Origin: Halieaceae bacterium
Lineage (GTDB): Bacteria; Pseudomonadota; Gammaproteobacteria; Pseudomonadales; Halieaceae
Length of the DNA stretch: 56,928 nucleotides
Direction: 5' to 3'
NCBI GenBank assembly: GCA_028282105.1
Contig: JANQIO010000169.1
Coordinates: 1-56,928, forward strand
Part shown: positions 30,655-40,608 of the stretch, one piece after another
Numbering within the stretch: position 1 is the stretch's first letter
Layout: each line of letters starts with the position of its first letter
Notes under the pieces: model-generated
Databases searched by the model: none
The model's input: the letters and a program-made list of their open reading frames with translations, nothing else
What the model was told of the DNA's origin: nothing
Program-made: the position numbers and the translations under genes

Positions 30655-30776
30655 GCCGCGCGCGCGATACCCGGGGTCCTTCCGCGACACGCTACAAGCA
30701 TGACGTCCCTGTCTCGCTCGGATGCGGCCGTCCTGGCCGCATACGGTCCCGGAAGGACCCCGGGCACCGCGCGCGC
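30655..30776 (+). repeat. Structured palindromic repeat, copy 1
   Basis: The outer arms are a perfect 14-bp inverted repeat (30670-30683 with 30751-30764), flanked by further CG-alternating arms. Inside lies a conserved core (ACACGCTACAAGCATGACG and CCCTGTCTCGCTCGG, 30687-30720), then a perfect 8-bp hairpin (ATGCGGCC/GGCCGCAT, 30722-30729 with 30735-30742, loop GTCCT). It is followed by ACGGTCC. The core is present again in inverted orientation in copy 2. Confidence 0.85.
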
Positions 30777-30787
30777 TCCGCAAGCAG

Positions 30788-30840
30788 TGCACCTAGGTGC
30801 AGATCTTACGCGCCTGCACTTCGCACACCAGGAGGGTGTG
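30788..30840. repeat. Palindromes between the two repeat copies
   Basis: TGCACCTAGGTGCA (30788-30801) is a perfect 14-bp palindrome, and CACACC/GGTGTG (30824-30840) forms a 6-bp hairpin with a 5-nt loop. They fill the spacer between the two inverted copies. Confidence 0.7.
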
Positions 30841-30844
30841 AGCT

Positions 30845-30942
30845 GGGCATGCACGTCCCCGGACCGTCAACGGCCAGGGACGGCCGTTGCCGAGCGAGAC
30901 AGGGATGTCATGCCTGTAGCGTGTCCGGGGACGAGCATGCCC
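30845..30942 (-). repeat. Structured palindromic repeat, copy 2 (inverted)
   Basis: On the minus strand it has the same core as copy 1 with three substitutions. Its outer arms are GTCCCCGGAC/GTCCGGGGAC (30855-30864 with 30923-30932) within GGGCATGC/GCATGCCC (30845-30852 with 30935-30942), and its inner hairpin is CAACGGCC/GGCCGTTG (30868-30875 with 30882-30889). Arms and hairpin differ from copy 1 but remain fully complementary. Confidence 0.85.
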
Positions 30943-31042
30943 AGGTCGCGCCCGGCCCACGGAGCTACTGTCAGGGAAGAAGAAAATACGAGACCTGGCG
31001 CCTCGTACCGAACTAAGAGGCGGTAAACCCTGGCGGGTTTAC

Positions 31043-31069
31043 AAAAAAAGGGGGGCCAAAAGGCCCCCC
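31043..31069 (-). terminator. Intrinsic terminator of amtB
   Basis: Read on the minus strand, a perfect 8-bp stem (GGGGGGCC/GGCCCCCC, loop of four) is followed by seven T residues, 32 bases behind the amtB stop. A second hairpin, GTAAACCC/GGGTTTAC (31023-31042), stands directly behind it. Confidence 0.88.
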
Positions 31070-31100
31070 AACACGCACGTTAATGCGCCCGCAATTCTTG

Positions 31101-32351
<1,251 letters not shown>

Positions 32352-32378
32352 TGGTTCGTCTCTCTTTTGTTGTCAGTG

Positions 32379-33087
<709 letters not shown>

Positions 33088-33336
33088 ATGGCACTGAAAC
33101 CCCCACCAATCGGCGAGGTCATTCGCCAGGTCAGCGACCTGCTGGGTGAATCCCCTCTCAGGAGCGAAGCCGACCGCAACGCCCGCGCACTGCTGCAGTC
33201 AGCACTGCGGCGGCTCGACATGGTGAGTCGCGAGGAATTCGACGCCCAAACCGAGATCCTGGCCCGCACCCAGGCCAGGGTGCAGGAACTGGAAGCACAA
33301 TTGGAGAGCCTGAGCGCAGAGCTCGACGAGTCCTAG
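33088..33336 (+). CDS. ubiK: UbiK accessory factor of ubiquinone synthesis
   Basis: Small coiled-coil protein of 82 residues (BMFP/YqiC family). It assists the ubiquinone biosynthesis complex under aerobic conditions by binding UbiJ and lipids. The N-terminal amphipathic half (IGEVIRQVSDLLGES, ALLQSALRRLDMVSREEFD) and the C-terminal coiled coil (LARTQARVQELEAQLESL) fit the family in order and length. It precedes yifB, a neighbourhood also seen in Pseudomonas. Confidence 0.9.
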   Translation: MALKPPPIGEVIRQVSDLLGESPLRSEADRNARALLQSALRRLDMVSREEFDAQTEILARTQARVQELEAQLESLSAELDES

Positions 33337-33443
33337 CCCGCCGCTGTTTTCCATCTCTGGCGCTCAAGTCGCACCCGGCAACACCCGCAAAGCATCGCAG
33401 CCCACTACACTGCCTCGACAGCCGCCGGCTCAGGGAGGAGCCC

Positions 33444-34943
33444 ATGGAGTTATCCGCGGTGTTCAGTCGCGCCCAGCGTGGCATCGGGGCTCCCCCGGTG
33501 CAGGTGGAAACCCATATCTCGAATGGCTTGCCGGCATTCAACATCGTCGGCCTACCGGCCACCGCCGTGCGGGAGAGCAAGGAGCGCGTGCGCTCGGCGC
33601 TGCTGAACTCTCACTTCGAATGGCCGGCCCGGCGCCTGACCGTGAACCTGGCGCCCGCCGATCTCCCCAAGGACGGCGGCCGCTTCGACCTGCCTATCGC
33701 CCTGGGCATACTCGCGGCTTCCGGGCAGTTACCCGCCGGTGCGCTCAACGGCCGCGAATTCCTCGGCGAACTGGCCCTGGACGGCGACCTGCGCCCGGTA
33801 TCCGGCAGCGTGGCGGCCGCCATCGCCTGCCGTCAGGAGCAACGCACCCTGGTGCTACCGGAGGGAAACGCCGACAGCGCGGCCCTGGTACCCGGCGCCA
33901 AAGTGGTGGCCGCGCGCTGTCTGCTGACGCTGTGCGCCTGGCTGCAGGGCCGTGACAAGGTGCGCTATGCCGCCGGGCGCGAGGAATTCCCGCCCCCCCA
34001 CTACCCGGACCTGGCCGAAGTGCGGGGCCACCCCTTGGCCAAGCGCGCCCTGGAAGTCGCCGCGGCCGGCGGCCATCACCTGCTGCTGTGCGGCCCACCG
34101 GGAACCGGCAAAACCATGCTGGCCGCCCGCCTGCCCGGCATTCTGCCCACACCGACGGCCACCGAATTGCTGGAAATCATGGCGCTGCGCAGCGCCGCCT
34201 CCGCAGACCCGGGGGAAGACAGTTTTCGGCGACCGTTCCGGGCGCCGCACCATTCGGCCTCGGCCAGCGCCCTGGTGGGTGGCGGCAGCTGCCCGCGGCC
34301 CGGTGAAATTTCCCTGGCGCACAACGGGGTGCTGTTTCTCGACGAACTCCCTGAATACCCGCGCCAGGTACTGGAGACCCTGCGCGAACCCCTGGAGGCG
34401 GGCGAGATAACCCTGTCGCGCGCCCTGCATCGCGTTACCTTCCCCGCTCGTTTCCAGTTGATCGCGGCCATGAATCCCTGCCCCTGCGGCTTTGAGGGCG
34501 ATCGCCAGCGAGCCTGCCGCTGCACCCCGGACCAGGTCGACCGCTACCAGCAGCGACTGTCAGGCCCGCTTCTGGATCGAATCGATATCCAATTGCGGCT
34601 GCCGCGCCTGCCGCCCGGCAGCGTGCTGGACGGCACAGCTACGACAAACCTGGAGCAGTCCGAGCAGGTGCGTACCCGCGTCAATGCAGCGCGGGCACTG
34701 GCCATGGAACGCCAGGGGGTAAGCAATGCCCGCCTTACCGGCGATGCCATGAGGCAGCACTGTGGACTGGGAAAGACCGACAGGCGCTATCTGGAGCAGG
34801 CAGCGGAGCGACAGGCGCTGTCGCTGCGCGGAGTGGAACGGGTGTTACGCGTGGCCCGGAGTATTGCTGACCTGGCGGGGGATGCGCACCTGCATAAGCC
34901 GCACCTGGTCGAAGCGCTGGCCTACCGCCAGCTCAAAGGCTGA
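33444..34943 (+). CDS. comM: YifB/ComM family Mg-chelatase-like AAA+ ATPase
   Basis: Protein of 499 residues with an N-terminal Lon-protease-like (ChlI) domain (about 1-165), an AAA+ core and a C-terminal Mg-chelatase-type domain. Walker A is LLCGPPGTGKTMLAARLPG, Walker B is GVLFLDELPEY, and the sensor region includes FQLIAAMNPCPCG, the zinc-like CPCG/CRCTP segment of the family. ComM is a hexameric helicase that speeds branch migration during natural transformation; many non-competent bacteria also carry it. GGAG stands eight bases upstream of the ATG. Confidence 0.93.
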   Translation: MELSAVFSRAQRGIGAPPVQVETHISNGLPAFNIVGLPATAVRESKERVRSALLNSHFEWPARRLTVNLAPADLPKDGGRFDLPIALGILAASGQLPAGALNGREFLGELALDGDLRPVSGSVAAAIACRQEQRTLVLPEGNADSAALVPGAKVVAARCLLTLCAWLQGRDKVRYAAGREEFPPPHYPDLAEVRGHPLAKRALEVAAAGGHHLLLCGPPGTGKTMLAARLPGILPTPTATELLEIMALRSAASADPGEDSFRRPFRAPHHSASASALVGGGSCPRPGEISLAHNGVLFLDELPEYPRQVLETLREPLEAGEITLSRALHRVTFPARFQLIAAMNPCPCGFEGDRQRACRCTPDQVDRYQQRLSGPLLDRIDIQLRLPRLPPGSVLDGTATTNLEQSEQVRTRVNAARALAMERQGVSNARLTGDAMRQHCGLGKTDRRYLEQAAERQALSLRGVERVLRVARSIADLAGDAHLHKPHLVEALAYRQLKG

Positions 34944-34950
34944 GCCGCAG

Positions 34951-35442
34951 CTATTCGGCGTCGTCTGCACTGGGCGCGGTGTTGTTCACATCGCGGCGGC
35001 GCTCATAGGGCTTCTTGTTGGGCGAGGCCGATACCTTGTTGAACTTGATGTCCTTGAAGGGATTCCAGTCGCTGTCGTCATCTGCCTCGCTAGCGGCAGT
35101 CTCGCTGCTGGCGCTGGTTTCAGCGGCAGCGGTGGTAGTCTCGACGGCCATCGGGGTGACGGCGCCACTGGCGCTGACCGCCTGCTCTTCAAGCTGCGTC
35201 TCGGGAATTGCGGCAGGTGCCGGCGCGGGAGCCGGCGCAGCCGTGCTTGCTTCTACCGTGCTTGCTTTTACACAGGCGCTACCGGCAGCGGTACGAACCA
35301 GGGTTTCCATGTTGTCGTCCCACTCCGGATAGGCTGCTTTCAGCTCAGCGAGGGTAGCTGCTACAACACTGCGACAGTCCGCCGTCGCCGGCGATGAAAG
35401 CGCAACAGACAGCAGACCGATAGCAAAAAGCACGTGTTTCAT
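34951..35442 (-). CDS. Exported Ala/Thr-rich protein of unknown function
   Basis: I do not recognise this 163-residue protein. A Sec signal peptide (1-21, ending PATAD) precedes a short folded part (about 22-58) with two cysteines (23 and 57) that could form a disulfide. Then comes a disordered Ala/Pro/Thr/Glu stretch (about 60-115) and an acidic-then-basic tail (DDDSDWNPFKDIKFNKVS, KKPYERRRDV). It converges on yifB with an eight-base gap and is divergent from the porin gene. Strong AT-rich DNA lies in front of it. Confidence is in the gene, not in a function. Confidence 0.7.
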   Translation of the reverse strand: MKHVLFAIGLLSVALSSPATADCRSVVAATLAELKAAYPEWDDNMETLVRTAAGSACVKASTVEASTAAPAPAPAPAAIPETQLEEQAVSASGAVTPMAVETTTAAAETSASSETAASEADDDSDWNPFKDIKFNKVSASPNKKPYERRRDVNNTAPSADDAE

Positions 35443-35731
35443 AGTGTTTTCCCGAGTATGCGAAGGCTCTCCATACTACCGACGACGCCCTCGACTGCAA
35501 GTATTTTCATATATGCATAAGTAGCACCATCGCGGTGCAGGCTTGGCACCAAAAAGCGGCAACACATCTTTGTGTTTACGCCCCAGGCTCTGTGACGGAC
35601 CTTCTCGCCGCGGCTAATTCCGGCGAATTCCACACTTGGAATAAGTTGGCCTGCTTCTTGCTCATTACCTGTCGATGCCGACACATCAGACGCGGCACAC
35701 CAATGAACAGACAATATGAGAGACCATCCCA

Positions 35732-36454
35732 ATGCAATTCAACAAGAGCCTTATCACTGCCGCGGTACTGACAGCCGGCTTCATGGCTGCTCCCACATAC
35801 GCTGATTCTCTGTCCGCCAATGCTTCCGTGACCAATAACTACATCTGGCGCGGTCTGACGCAGACTGAGAACGAGGCTGCTGTCCAGGGCGGTATCGATT
35901 ACGCCCACGACTCCGGCTTCTATGCGGGTACCTGGGTATCTAACGTGAACTACGGCCCCAGTGACGTGTACTCCTACGAGCACGATATCTACGCTGGCTA
36001 TGCCTTCTCACTGGGTGAAGTCAGCGTTGACGTGGGCTACCTGTACTACAACTACGATGAGGAAGCGGAGTTCGATTTCGGTGAAGTCTACCTCCAGCTT
36101 GGCTGGAAAGGCCTTGGCGTTGGCGCCTGGGTACTGACCAACACCGAAGCCGACGAAGTGGGTGACCAGGATTTCGGCGCCGGTGAGGCCTACTACATCT
36201 CCGTCGATTACGCCTTCGAAATCGGTAATGGCATCGAGATCGGCCTGCACGGCGGCTACCACGATGGTGACTTCATGGAAGCCTTCAACGGTGCAGACGG
36301 TGACTACTACGACTACAACATCTCCCTGTCCAAGGGTGGCTTTGGCTTCATGATCTCTGACACGGACGTGGGCGGCGGCGCTTCTGAAGCGGGTTTCGAC
36401 AACGACGAGGTGAAGTTCGTCGTGTCCTACTCGGTGGATGTAGACCTGCTGTAA
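35732..36454 (+). CDS. TorF family putative porin (TIGR02001-like)
   Basis: Outer-membrane protein of 240 residues with a signal peptide (1-24, ending TYAD). The mature start SLSANASVTNNYIWRGLTQT, with the N-Y-x-WRG-x-(T/S)-Q motif, is the hallmark of TIGR02001/TorF porin-like proteins. Alternating aromatic beta strands follow, and the end (VVSYSVDVDLL) has the terminal hydrophobic residue expected for barrel insertion. It lies near glnK-amtB, as such porins often do, so a role in uptake of a nitrogen compound is possible (inference). A terminator follows directly. Confidence 0.85.
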   Translation: MQFNKSLITAAVLTAGFMAAPTYADSLSANASVTNNYIWRGLTQTENEAAVQGGIDYAHDSGFYAGTWVSNVNYGPSDVYSYEHDIYAGYAFSLGEVSVDVGYLYYNYDEEAEFDFGEVYLQLGWKGLGVGAWVLTNTEADEVGDQDFGAGEAYYISVDYAFEIGNGIEIGLHGGYHDGDFMEAFNGADGDYYDYNISLSKGGFGFMISDTDVGGGASEAGFDNDEVKFVVSYSVDVDLL

Positions 36455-36479
36455 GTCTGATCACCTCGTGAACAGAAAG

Positions 36480-36505
36480 AGCCCGCCTTTTGGCGGGCTT
36501 TTTTT
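36480..36505 (+). terminator. Intrinsic terminator of the porin gene
   Basis: A perfect 8-bp stem (AGCCCGCC/GGCGGGCT, loop TTTT) runs into six further T residues, 25 bases behind the porin stop. Confidence 0.92.
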
Positions 36506-36600
36506 GTCTGCTGGATAGTGCTTCGCAGGTCGGGCGCGATCTGCTGGCGGCAGACGAGACTCTGTGCGTGCCCGCGGACCAAGAGATCGAGAATAGCGGG

Positions 36601-36912
36601 CTAATTCAGCCAGGATGGAAAGGTTTCCAGCGGGACTTCCATGCGATTGCTGCCGGCGGGCCCGGGCTGGCCGACCATTTCGTCGTAGGCGCTTTCGTGC
36701 ACCAGCACCATCTCCCTGACCTCCAGGCCGGCAAATTTCTCGCGCATGGCAACCAGGTTCACGGTGCGCAGGGGCTTGCCGTCGGCTTCGCACACCAGAT
36801 AACGCTGGCCCGCCAGCTCGGCTTCGGCCAGGTAGAGGCTCAGCTCCGCGGAGCGGATCGCCAGCTTGTCGATCGGCTGACGCTGCCGCAGTTCTGTCAG
36901 GGTGATTTTCAT
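36601..36912 (-). CDS. DUF6482 family small protein
   Basis: Cytosolic protein of 103 residues and unknown function. The pattern LYLAEAELAGQRYLVCEADG followed by the C-terminal LVHESAYDEMVGQP matches DUF6482 proteins, in which a V-H-(x)-DEM motif is conserved. ATG 36912 is chosen over a start 34 codons upstream because GGAG stands seven bases before it. It is divergent from rep, whose promoter lies in the gap. Confidence 0.7.
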   Translation of the reverse strand: MKITLTELRQRQPIDKLAIRSAELSLYLAEAELAGQRYLVCEADGKPLRTVNLVAMREKFAGLEVREMVLVHESAYDEMVGQPGPAGSNRMEVPLETFPSWLN

Positions 36913-36962
36913 GGCTGCTCCGGGTTGGCCTGGCGCGGTAATAGTATCGATTGGCTCGCCGC

Positions 36963-36971
36963 TGCTACAAT
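36963..36971 (+). promoter_or_regulatory. Possible extended -10 promoter of rep
   Basis: TGCTACAAT fits an extended -10 element 28 bases before the GTG start of rep. No -35 match is apparent. Confidence 0.35.
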
Positions 36972-36998
36972 GAACGACCCTTCCGTGGTGTCCAGACG

Positions 36999-39002
36999 GT
37001 GTCCCAAAAAGCACAACTCAACCCCAGGCAGGCTGAGGCCGTAGCCTATATTGACGGCCCGCTGTTGGTGCTGGCCGGCGCCGGCAGCGGCAAAACCAGT
37101 GTGATTACCAGGAAGATCGCCTACCTGATCGACAAGTGCGGCATTCCGGCCCGCAATATCGCCGCGGTCACATTTACCAACAAAGCCGCCCGGGAAATGC
37201 GCGAGCGGGTGGGCAGGTTGGTCTCCGAATCCGCCGGCGAGGGCCTGATGGTCAGCACCTTCCACCAGCTGGGCCTGCGGGTGTTGCGTGAGGAGCGCCG
37301 CGCTTTTGGCCTCAAGGGTGGCTTCTCCATCTTTGACGGCCAGGACAGCCAGACACTGATCAAGGACATCCTGCTACAGGAACACGGCGCCGAGGGCGAC
37401 CAGGCGGCCACCATCCAGCAGCGCATCTCGCAATGGAAAAACGACGGCCTCACCCCGGAACAGGCGGTGGCGACGGCCGGCGGCCCTGCCGATATGCTCT
37501 GTGCCCAGGCCTATCTGCGCTACAACCGCGCCCTGCGCGCCTACAACGCGCTGGACTTCGATGACCTGATCCTGCTGCCGGTGCAGCTATTTGAGCGCGA
37601 CCCCGTCATTCTCGAGAAGTGGCAGAACCGCATGCGCTATCTGCTGGTGGACGAGTACCAGGACACCAACAGCGCCCAGTACACCCTGGTGCGGCAGCTA
37701 GTGGGCGTGACCGGCCGCATGACGGTGGTCGGCGATGACGACCAGTCTATCTATGCCTGGCGCGGCGCACGTCCGGAGAACCTGGCGCAGCTTCAGGAAG
37801 ACTTCCCCGGCCTCAGGGTAGTGAAGCTGGAGCAGAACTATCGCTCCAGCGGCCGCATCCTCGGCGCCGCCAACCAGCTCATTGCCAACAACGAACACGT
37901 GTTCGAAAAATCCCTGTGGAGTGAGTTTGGCCCCGGCGAACAGATTCGCATCATGCGCTGTGCCGACGAGCAGGCGGAAGCGGACCAGGTGGTAGCGGAA
38001 ATCCTTGACCATCAGCTTCGCAAGCGCACCCGGCTCGGTGATTACGCGGTGTTGTACCGCGGTAATCACCAGTCCCGCCTGTTGGAACTGTCGCTGCAGC
38101 AACAGCAGGTGCCCTATCAGATGAGCGGCGGCCAGTCCTTTTTTGCCCGCAACGAGGTCAAGGACATCATGGCCTACCTGCGGTTGCTGATTAATGCCGA
38201 CGACGACAACGCTTTCCTGCGCATCGCCAACGTGCCGCGCCGCAAGCTGGGTCCCGGCACCCTGGAAGCCCTGGGCAACTACGCAAACACTGCTGGACTG
38301 AGCCTGTCACGTGCCGCGGCCGGTGTCGGCGGCGATATTCCCGACGCGGGCCGCGAGCGGCTGCGCCAGTTTGTGGGCTGGCTGGACGCCACCCGCCAAC
38401 GCTGCTTCGGCGGTGACGCCGTCGGCGGTGTGCGGCAAATGCTGCGCGATATCGAGTATCGGGACTGGCTGGACAACCTCAGCTCCAGCGAAGAGGTGGC
38501 TGAACGGCGCATGGCCAACGTGGACTTCCTGGTGGACAGCCTGCAGCGCGTCATGCAGCACGACCAGGTAGACCTGGACGAAGCCATCGCGCGGCTGGTT
38601 TTGCGCGACCTGATGGAACAGCAGGAAGAAGAGAAACAGACCGGCGACAGCGTGCAGTTGATGACCCTGCACGCCGCCAAGGGCCTGGAGTTTCCCCACG
38701 TCTATATGATCGGGGTGGAGGAGAACCTGCTCCCGCATCGCAACAGCATCGACGACGGTAACATCGCCGAAGAGCGGCGCCTGGCCTACGTGGGCATCAC
38801 CCGCGCCCGCCAGACCCTGACCATGAGCTACGCGGCGAAGCGCCGCCAGTTCGGCGACACCGTGGACTGCGAGCCCAGCCGTTTCATCGACGAGCTACCT
38901 GTCGACGACCTGCTGTTCCAGGGCGGTGAGGCCGAAGACAAGGCGGTCGCCCAGGAGCGCGCCAACGAAACCCTCGCGGGGTTGAAGGAACTGCTTAACT
39001 AG
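36999..39002 (+). CDS. rep: ATP-dependent DNA helicase Rep
   Basis: Superfamily 1A 3'-5' helicase that clears proteins ahead of the replication fork. From GTG 36999 the product is 667 residues (E. coli Rep 673). Motifs: LNPRQAEAV (Q motif), LAGAGSGKTSVI (Walker A), AAVTFTNKAAREM (Ia), LLVDEYQDTNSAQY (II), VVGDDDQSIYAWRGA (III), LEQNYRSSGRIL (IV), LMTLHAAKGLEFPHVYMIG (V) and EERRLAYVGITRARQ (VI). The motif spacing favours Rep over UvrD or PcrA. A TTG start 16 codons upstream is open but would lie upstream of the probable promoter. Confidence 0.94.
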   Translation: MSQKAQLNPRQAEAVAYIDGPLLVLAGAGSGKTSVITRKIAYLIDKCGIPARNIAAVTFTNKAAREMRERVGRLVSESAGEGLMVSTFHQLGLRVLREERRAFGLKGGFSIFDGQDSQTLIKDILLQEHGAEGDQAATIQQRISQWKNDGLTPEQAVATAGGPADMLCAQAYLRYNRALRAYNALDFDDLILLPVQLFERDPVILEKWQNRMRYLLVDEYQDTNSAQYTLVRQLVGVTGRMTVVGDDDQSIYAWRGARPENLAQLQEDFPGLRVVKLEQNYRSSGRILGAANQLIANNEHVFEKSLWSEFGPGEQIRIMRCADEQAEADQVVAEILDHQLRKRTRLGDYAVLYRGNHQSRLLELSLQQQQVPYQMSGGQSFFARNEVKDIMAYLRLLINADDDNAFLRIANVPRRKLGPGTLEALGNYANTAGLSLSRAAAGVGGDIPDAGRERLRQFVGWLDATRQRCFGGDAVGGVRQMLRDIEYRDWLDNLSSSEEVAERRMANVDFLVDSLQRVMQHDQVDLDEAIARLVLRDLMEQQEEEKQTGDSVQLMTLHAAKGLEFPHVYMIGVEENLLPHRNSIDDGNIAEERRLAYVGITRARQTLTMSYAAKRRQFGDTVDCEPSRFIDELPVDDLLFQGGEAEDKAVAQERANETLAGLKELLN

Positions 39003-39065
39003 CGCCTTGCCCGGGCGCACGGTCAAAGCCACTATCCTCACGCGACCGACCGCTCCCGGCCGCCG

Positions 39066-40544
39066 CTAGTCGAGCCGGTCTGAGTATTGGCCGTGCATCC
39101 ACATCCGCGTCGCACGGCCGTCCTCGTCCACCTCGAAGCGCACCGTGTGCAGTGGCTCATCTTTCTTGGAGTAGACCCGGAACACATGGCCTTCCTCATG
39201 TCGCAGCTTGAGCTGGTAATCCGCCGGCTTGTCGCTGTACAGGGAAATACCGGTCAGGCCTTTTGAGGTCGCCGCCAGGGCGTAGTTGATCGGCATCTGC
39301 TGGCGGCCATAGACGCCCTGGTAAGCCGTCAGGTCAACTGCTTCCTCCTCGGAAGCAGACTCTGTCTCGCCATCGGGCTCATCCATGGCCTTGGCGGCAG
39401 TCTCCATGCCCGGCCCCATCAGCGCCAGGACCTGCCGCACCAGGCTGGACGGCGCCACATCGTTGACATTGACCATCAGCGCCACCGCCACCTTGTCCTG
39501 TGGGCGCAACAGGAAGCTGGTGCGGTACCCGGGACAGTAACCGCCGTGGCCCACCCAAACGTCATTGCCCACCTTATTGAGTGAGAACCCCAGCCCCCAG
39601 GTCGCGCCGTCCATATCCGGCTCGGCCCACTGCAGCCGTTGCATCTCGCGCAGGGTGGTGGCCTTGATGACCTCTTCACCGCCGTTCTCGCGCAGGCGAA
39701 ACTGCCATTTGGCAAACCGGGCCAGGTCATTGGCGCTGGAAGCGAAACCCGCTGCCGGCGCGATGCCATTCAAGGTGTACCTGCCCACCTCGGGGCGCTT
39801 GCCTTTGCTGTCCGGCAAGCGATAGCCCGCCGCAAAACGCCTGCCGTAATCCTCCACGGGCAGCTCGCTGGTAGTGGCGTCCAGGCCCAGGGGTTCAAGG
39901 ATGTTGTTGCGTACATAGTCGTGATAGTCCCGGCGCGAGGCCGCCGCGATGGCCTCGCCCGCCAGGCTCATACCGAGGTTGGAGTACTGGAAGCGCTCGT
40001 AAGGGCGATACAGGGCTGACTGCTCGCCAACCCCTTCCTGAATCGTGCCGCGGGCCGGGAAGTCCTCGTCCACCCAGTAGGGCGTCACCGCCTCGCGCGG
40101 CAAGCCGGCCACATGAGACAGAATGTTGCGTAGCGTGACCGGCTCCTCGGCATCGGCGTGGGGCGGGAGGTTGTACCAGGGCAGCAACTCAGCCAGTGGT
40201 GCGTCGAGATCCAGCGCGCCGGCATCGCGAAGTTGCATCACCCCGATACTGGTAAACAGCTTCGAGACCGAGCAGATGCTGTAGGCGGTGTCCGCCGTGG
40301 CCGGTACCTTGCCGCGCAGGCGCGCGTAGCCAAAGCCCTCGGCCCAGACGGTTTCCTGGTCCGCCACCACCGCGATAGAGGCGCCGGGCACCCGGTCATA
40401 GCTCAGCCGGTTTTCGAGCCAGGCGTTGGCCAGGAATATGCCTGCCTTCACGTCCTGGTGTTCCGCGATGGTGTCCGCCTGCGCAGCCACTGCGCTCACT
40501 AGCGAAAAAACGCCTGCCAGCAGGCAGCGTGAAAATCCCTTCAT
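39066..40544 (-). CDS. Exported class-C beta-lactamase-type serine hydrolase
   Basis: Periplasmic serine hydrolase of about 492 residues with a signal peptide (1-24, ending AQAD). The active-site S-x-x-K is SVSK in YSICSVSKLFTSIG, and the second motif is YSNLG. The HGG-like third motif is WVGHGGYCPG. The beta-lactamase-like domain covers about 30-370 and is followed by a separate C-terminal domain of about 110 residues (DLTAYQGVYGRQQM), as in esterases and D-amino-acid peptidases of this clan. Substrate unknown; it should not be called a resistance gene. ATG 40544 is preceded by GGAG at eight bases, preferred to a start 17 codons upstream. It lies 65 bases downstream of the RND pump gene. Confidence 0.87.
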   Translation of the reverse strand: MKGFSRCLLAGVFSLVSAVAAQADTIAEHQDVKAGIFLANAWLENRLSYDRVPGASIAVVADQETVWAEGFGYARLRGKVPATADTAYSICSVSKLFTSIGVMQLRDAGALDLDAPLAELLPWYNLPPHADAEEPVTLRNILSHVAGLPREAVTPYWVDEDFPARGTIQEGVGEQSALYRPYERFQYSNLGMSLAGEAIAAASRRDYHDYVRNNILEPLGLDATTSELPVEDYGRRFAAGYRLPDSKGKRPEVGRYTLNGIAPAAGFASSANDLARFAKWQFRLRENGGEEVIKATTLREMQRLQWAEPDMDGATWGLGFSLNKVGNDVWVGHGGYCPGYRTSFLLRPQDKVAVALMVNVNDVAPSSLVRQVLALMGPGMETAAKAMDEPDGETESASEEEAVDLTAYQGVYGRQQMPINYALAATSKGLTGISLYSDKPADYQLKLRHEEGHVFRVYSKKDEPLHTVRFEVDEDGRATRMWMHGQYSDRLD

Positions 40545-40608
40545 GGACAGATCTCCGTTGCTGGGTGTACAGCGCCAGCGCCCCCGGCGCCTCACTGCTT
40601 CGGTGTCA

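Noticed and set aside
35532-35548. GG-N10-GC match in front of the porin gene, a possible sigma-54 site
   Set aside because: Spacing is right, but the flanking bases (CGGTGC and TGGC) fit the consensus poorly; one match in a high-GC sequence is not evidence.
39066-40544. Beta-lactam resistance gene
   Set aside because: Although the fold and S-x-x-K motif match class C, the added C-terminal domain is typical of esterases and peptidases; resistance is not supported.
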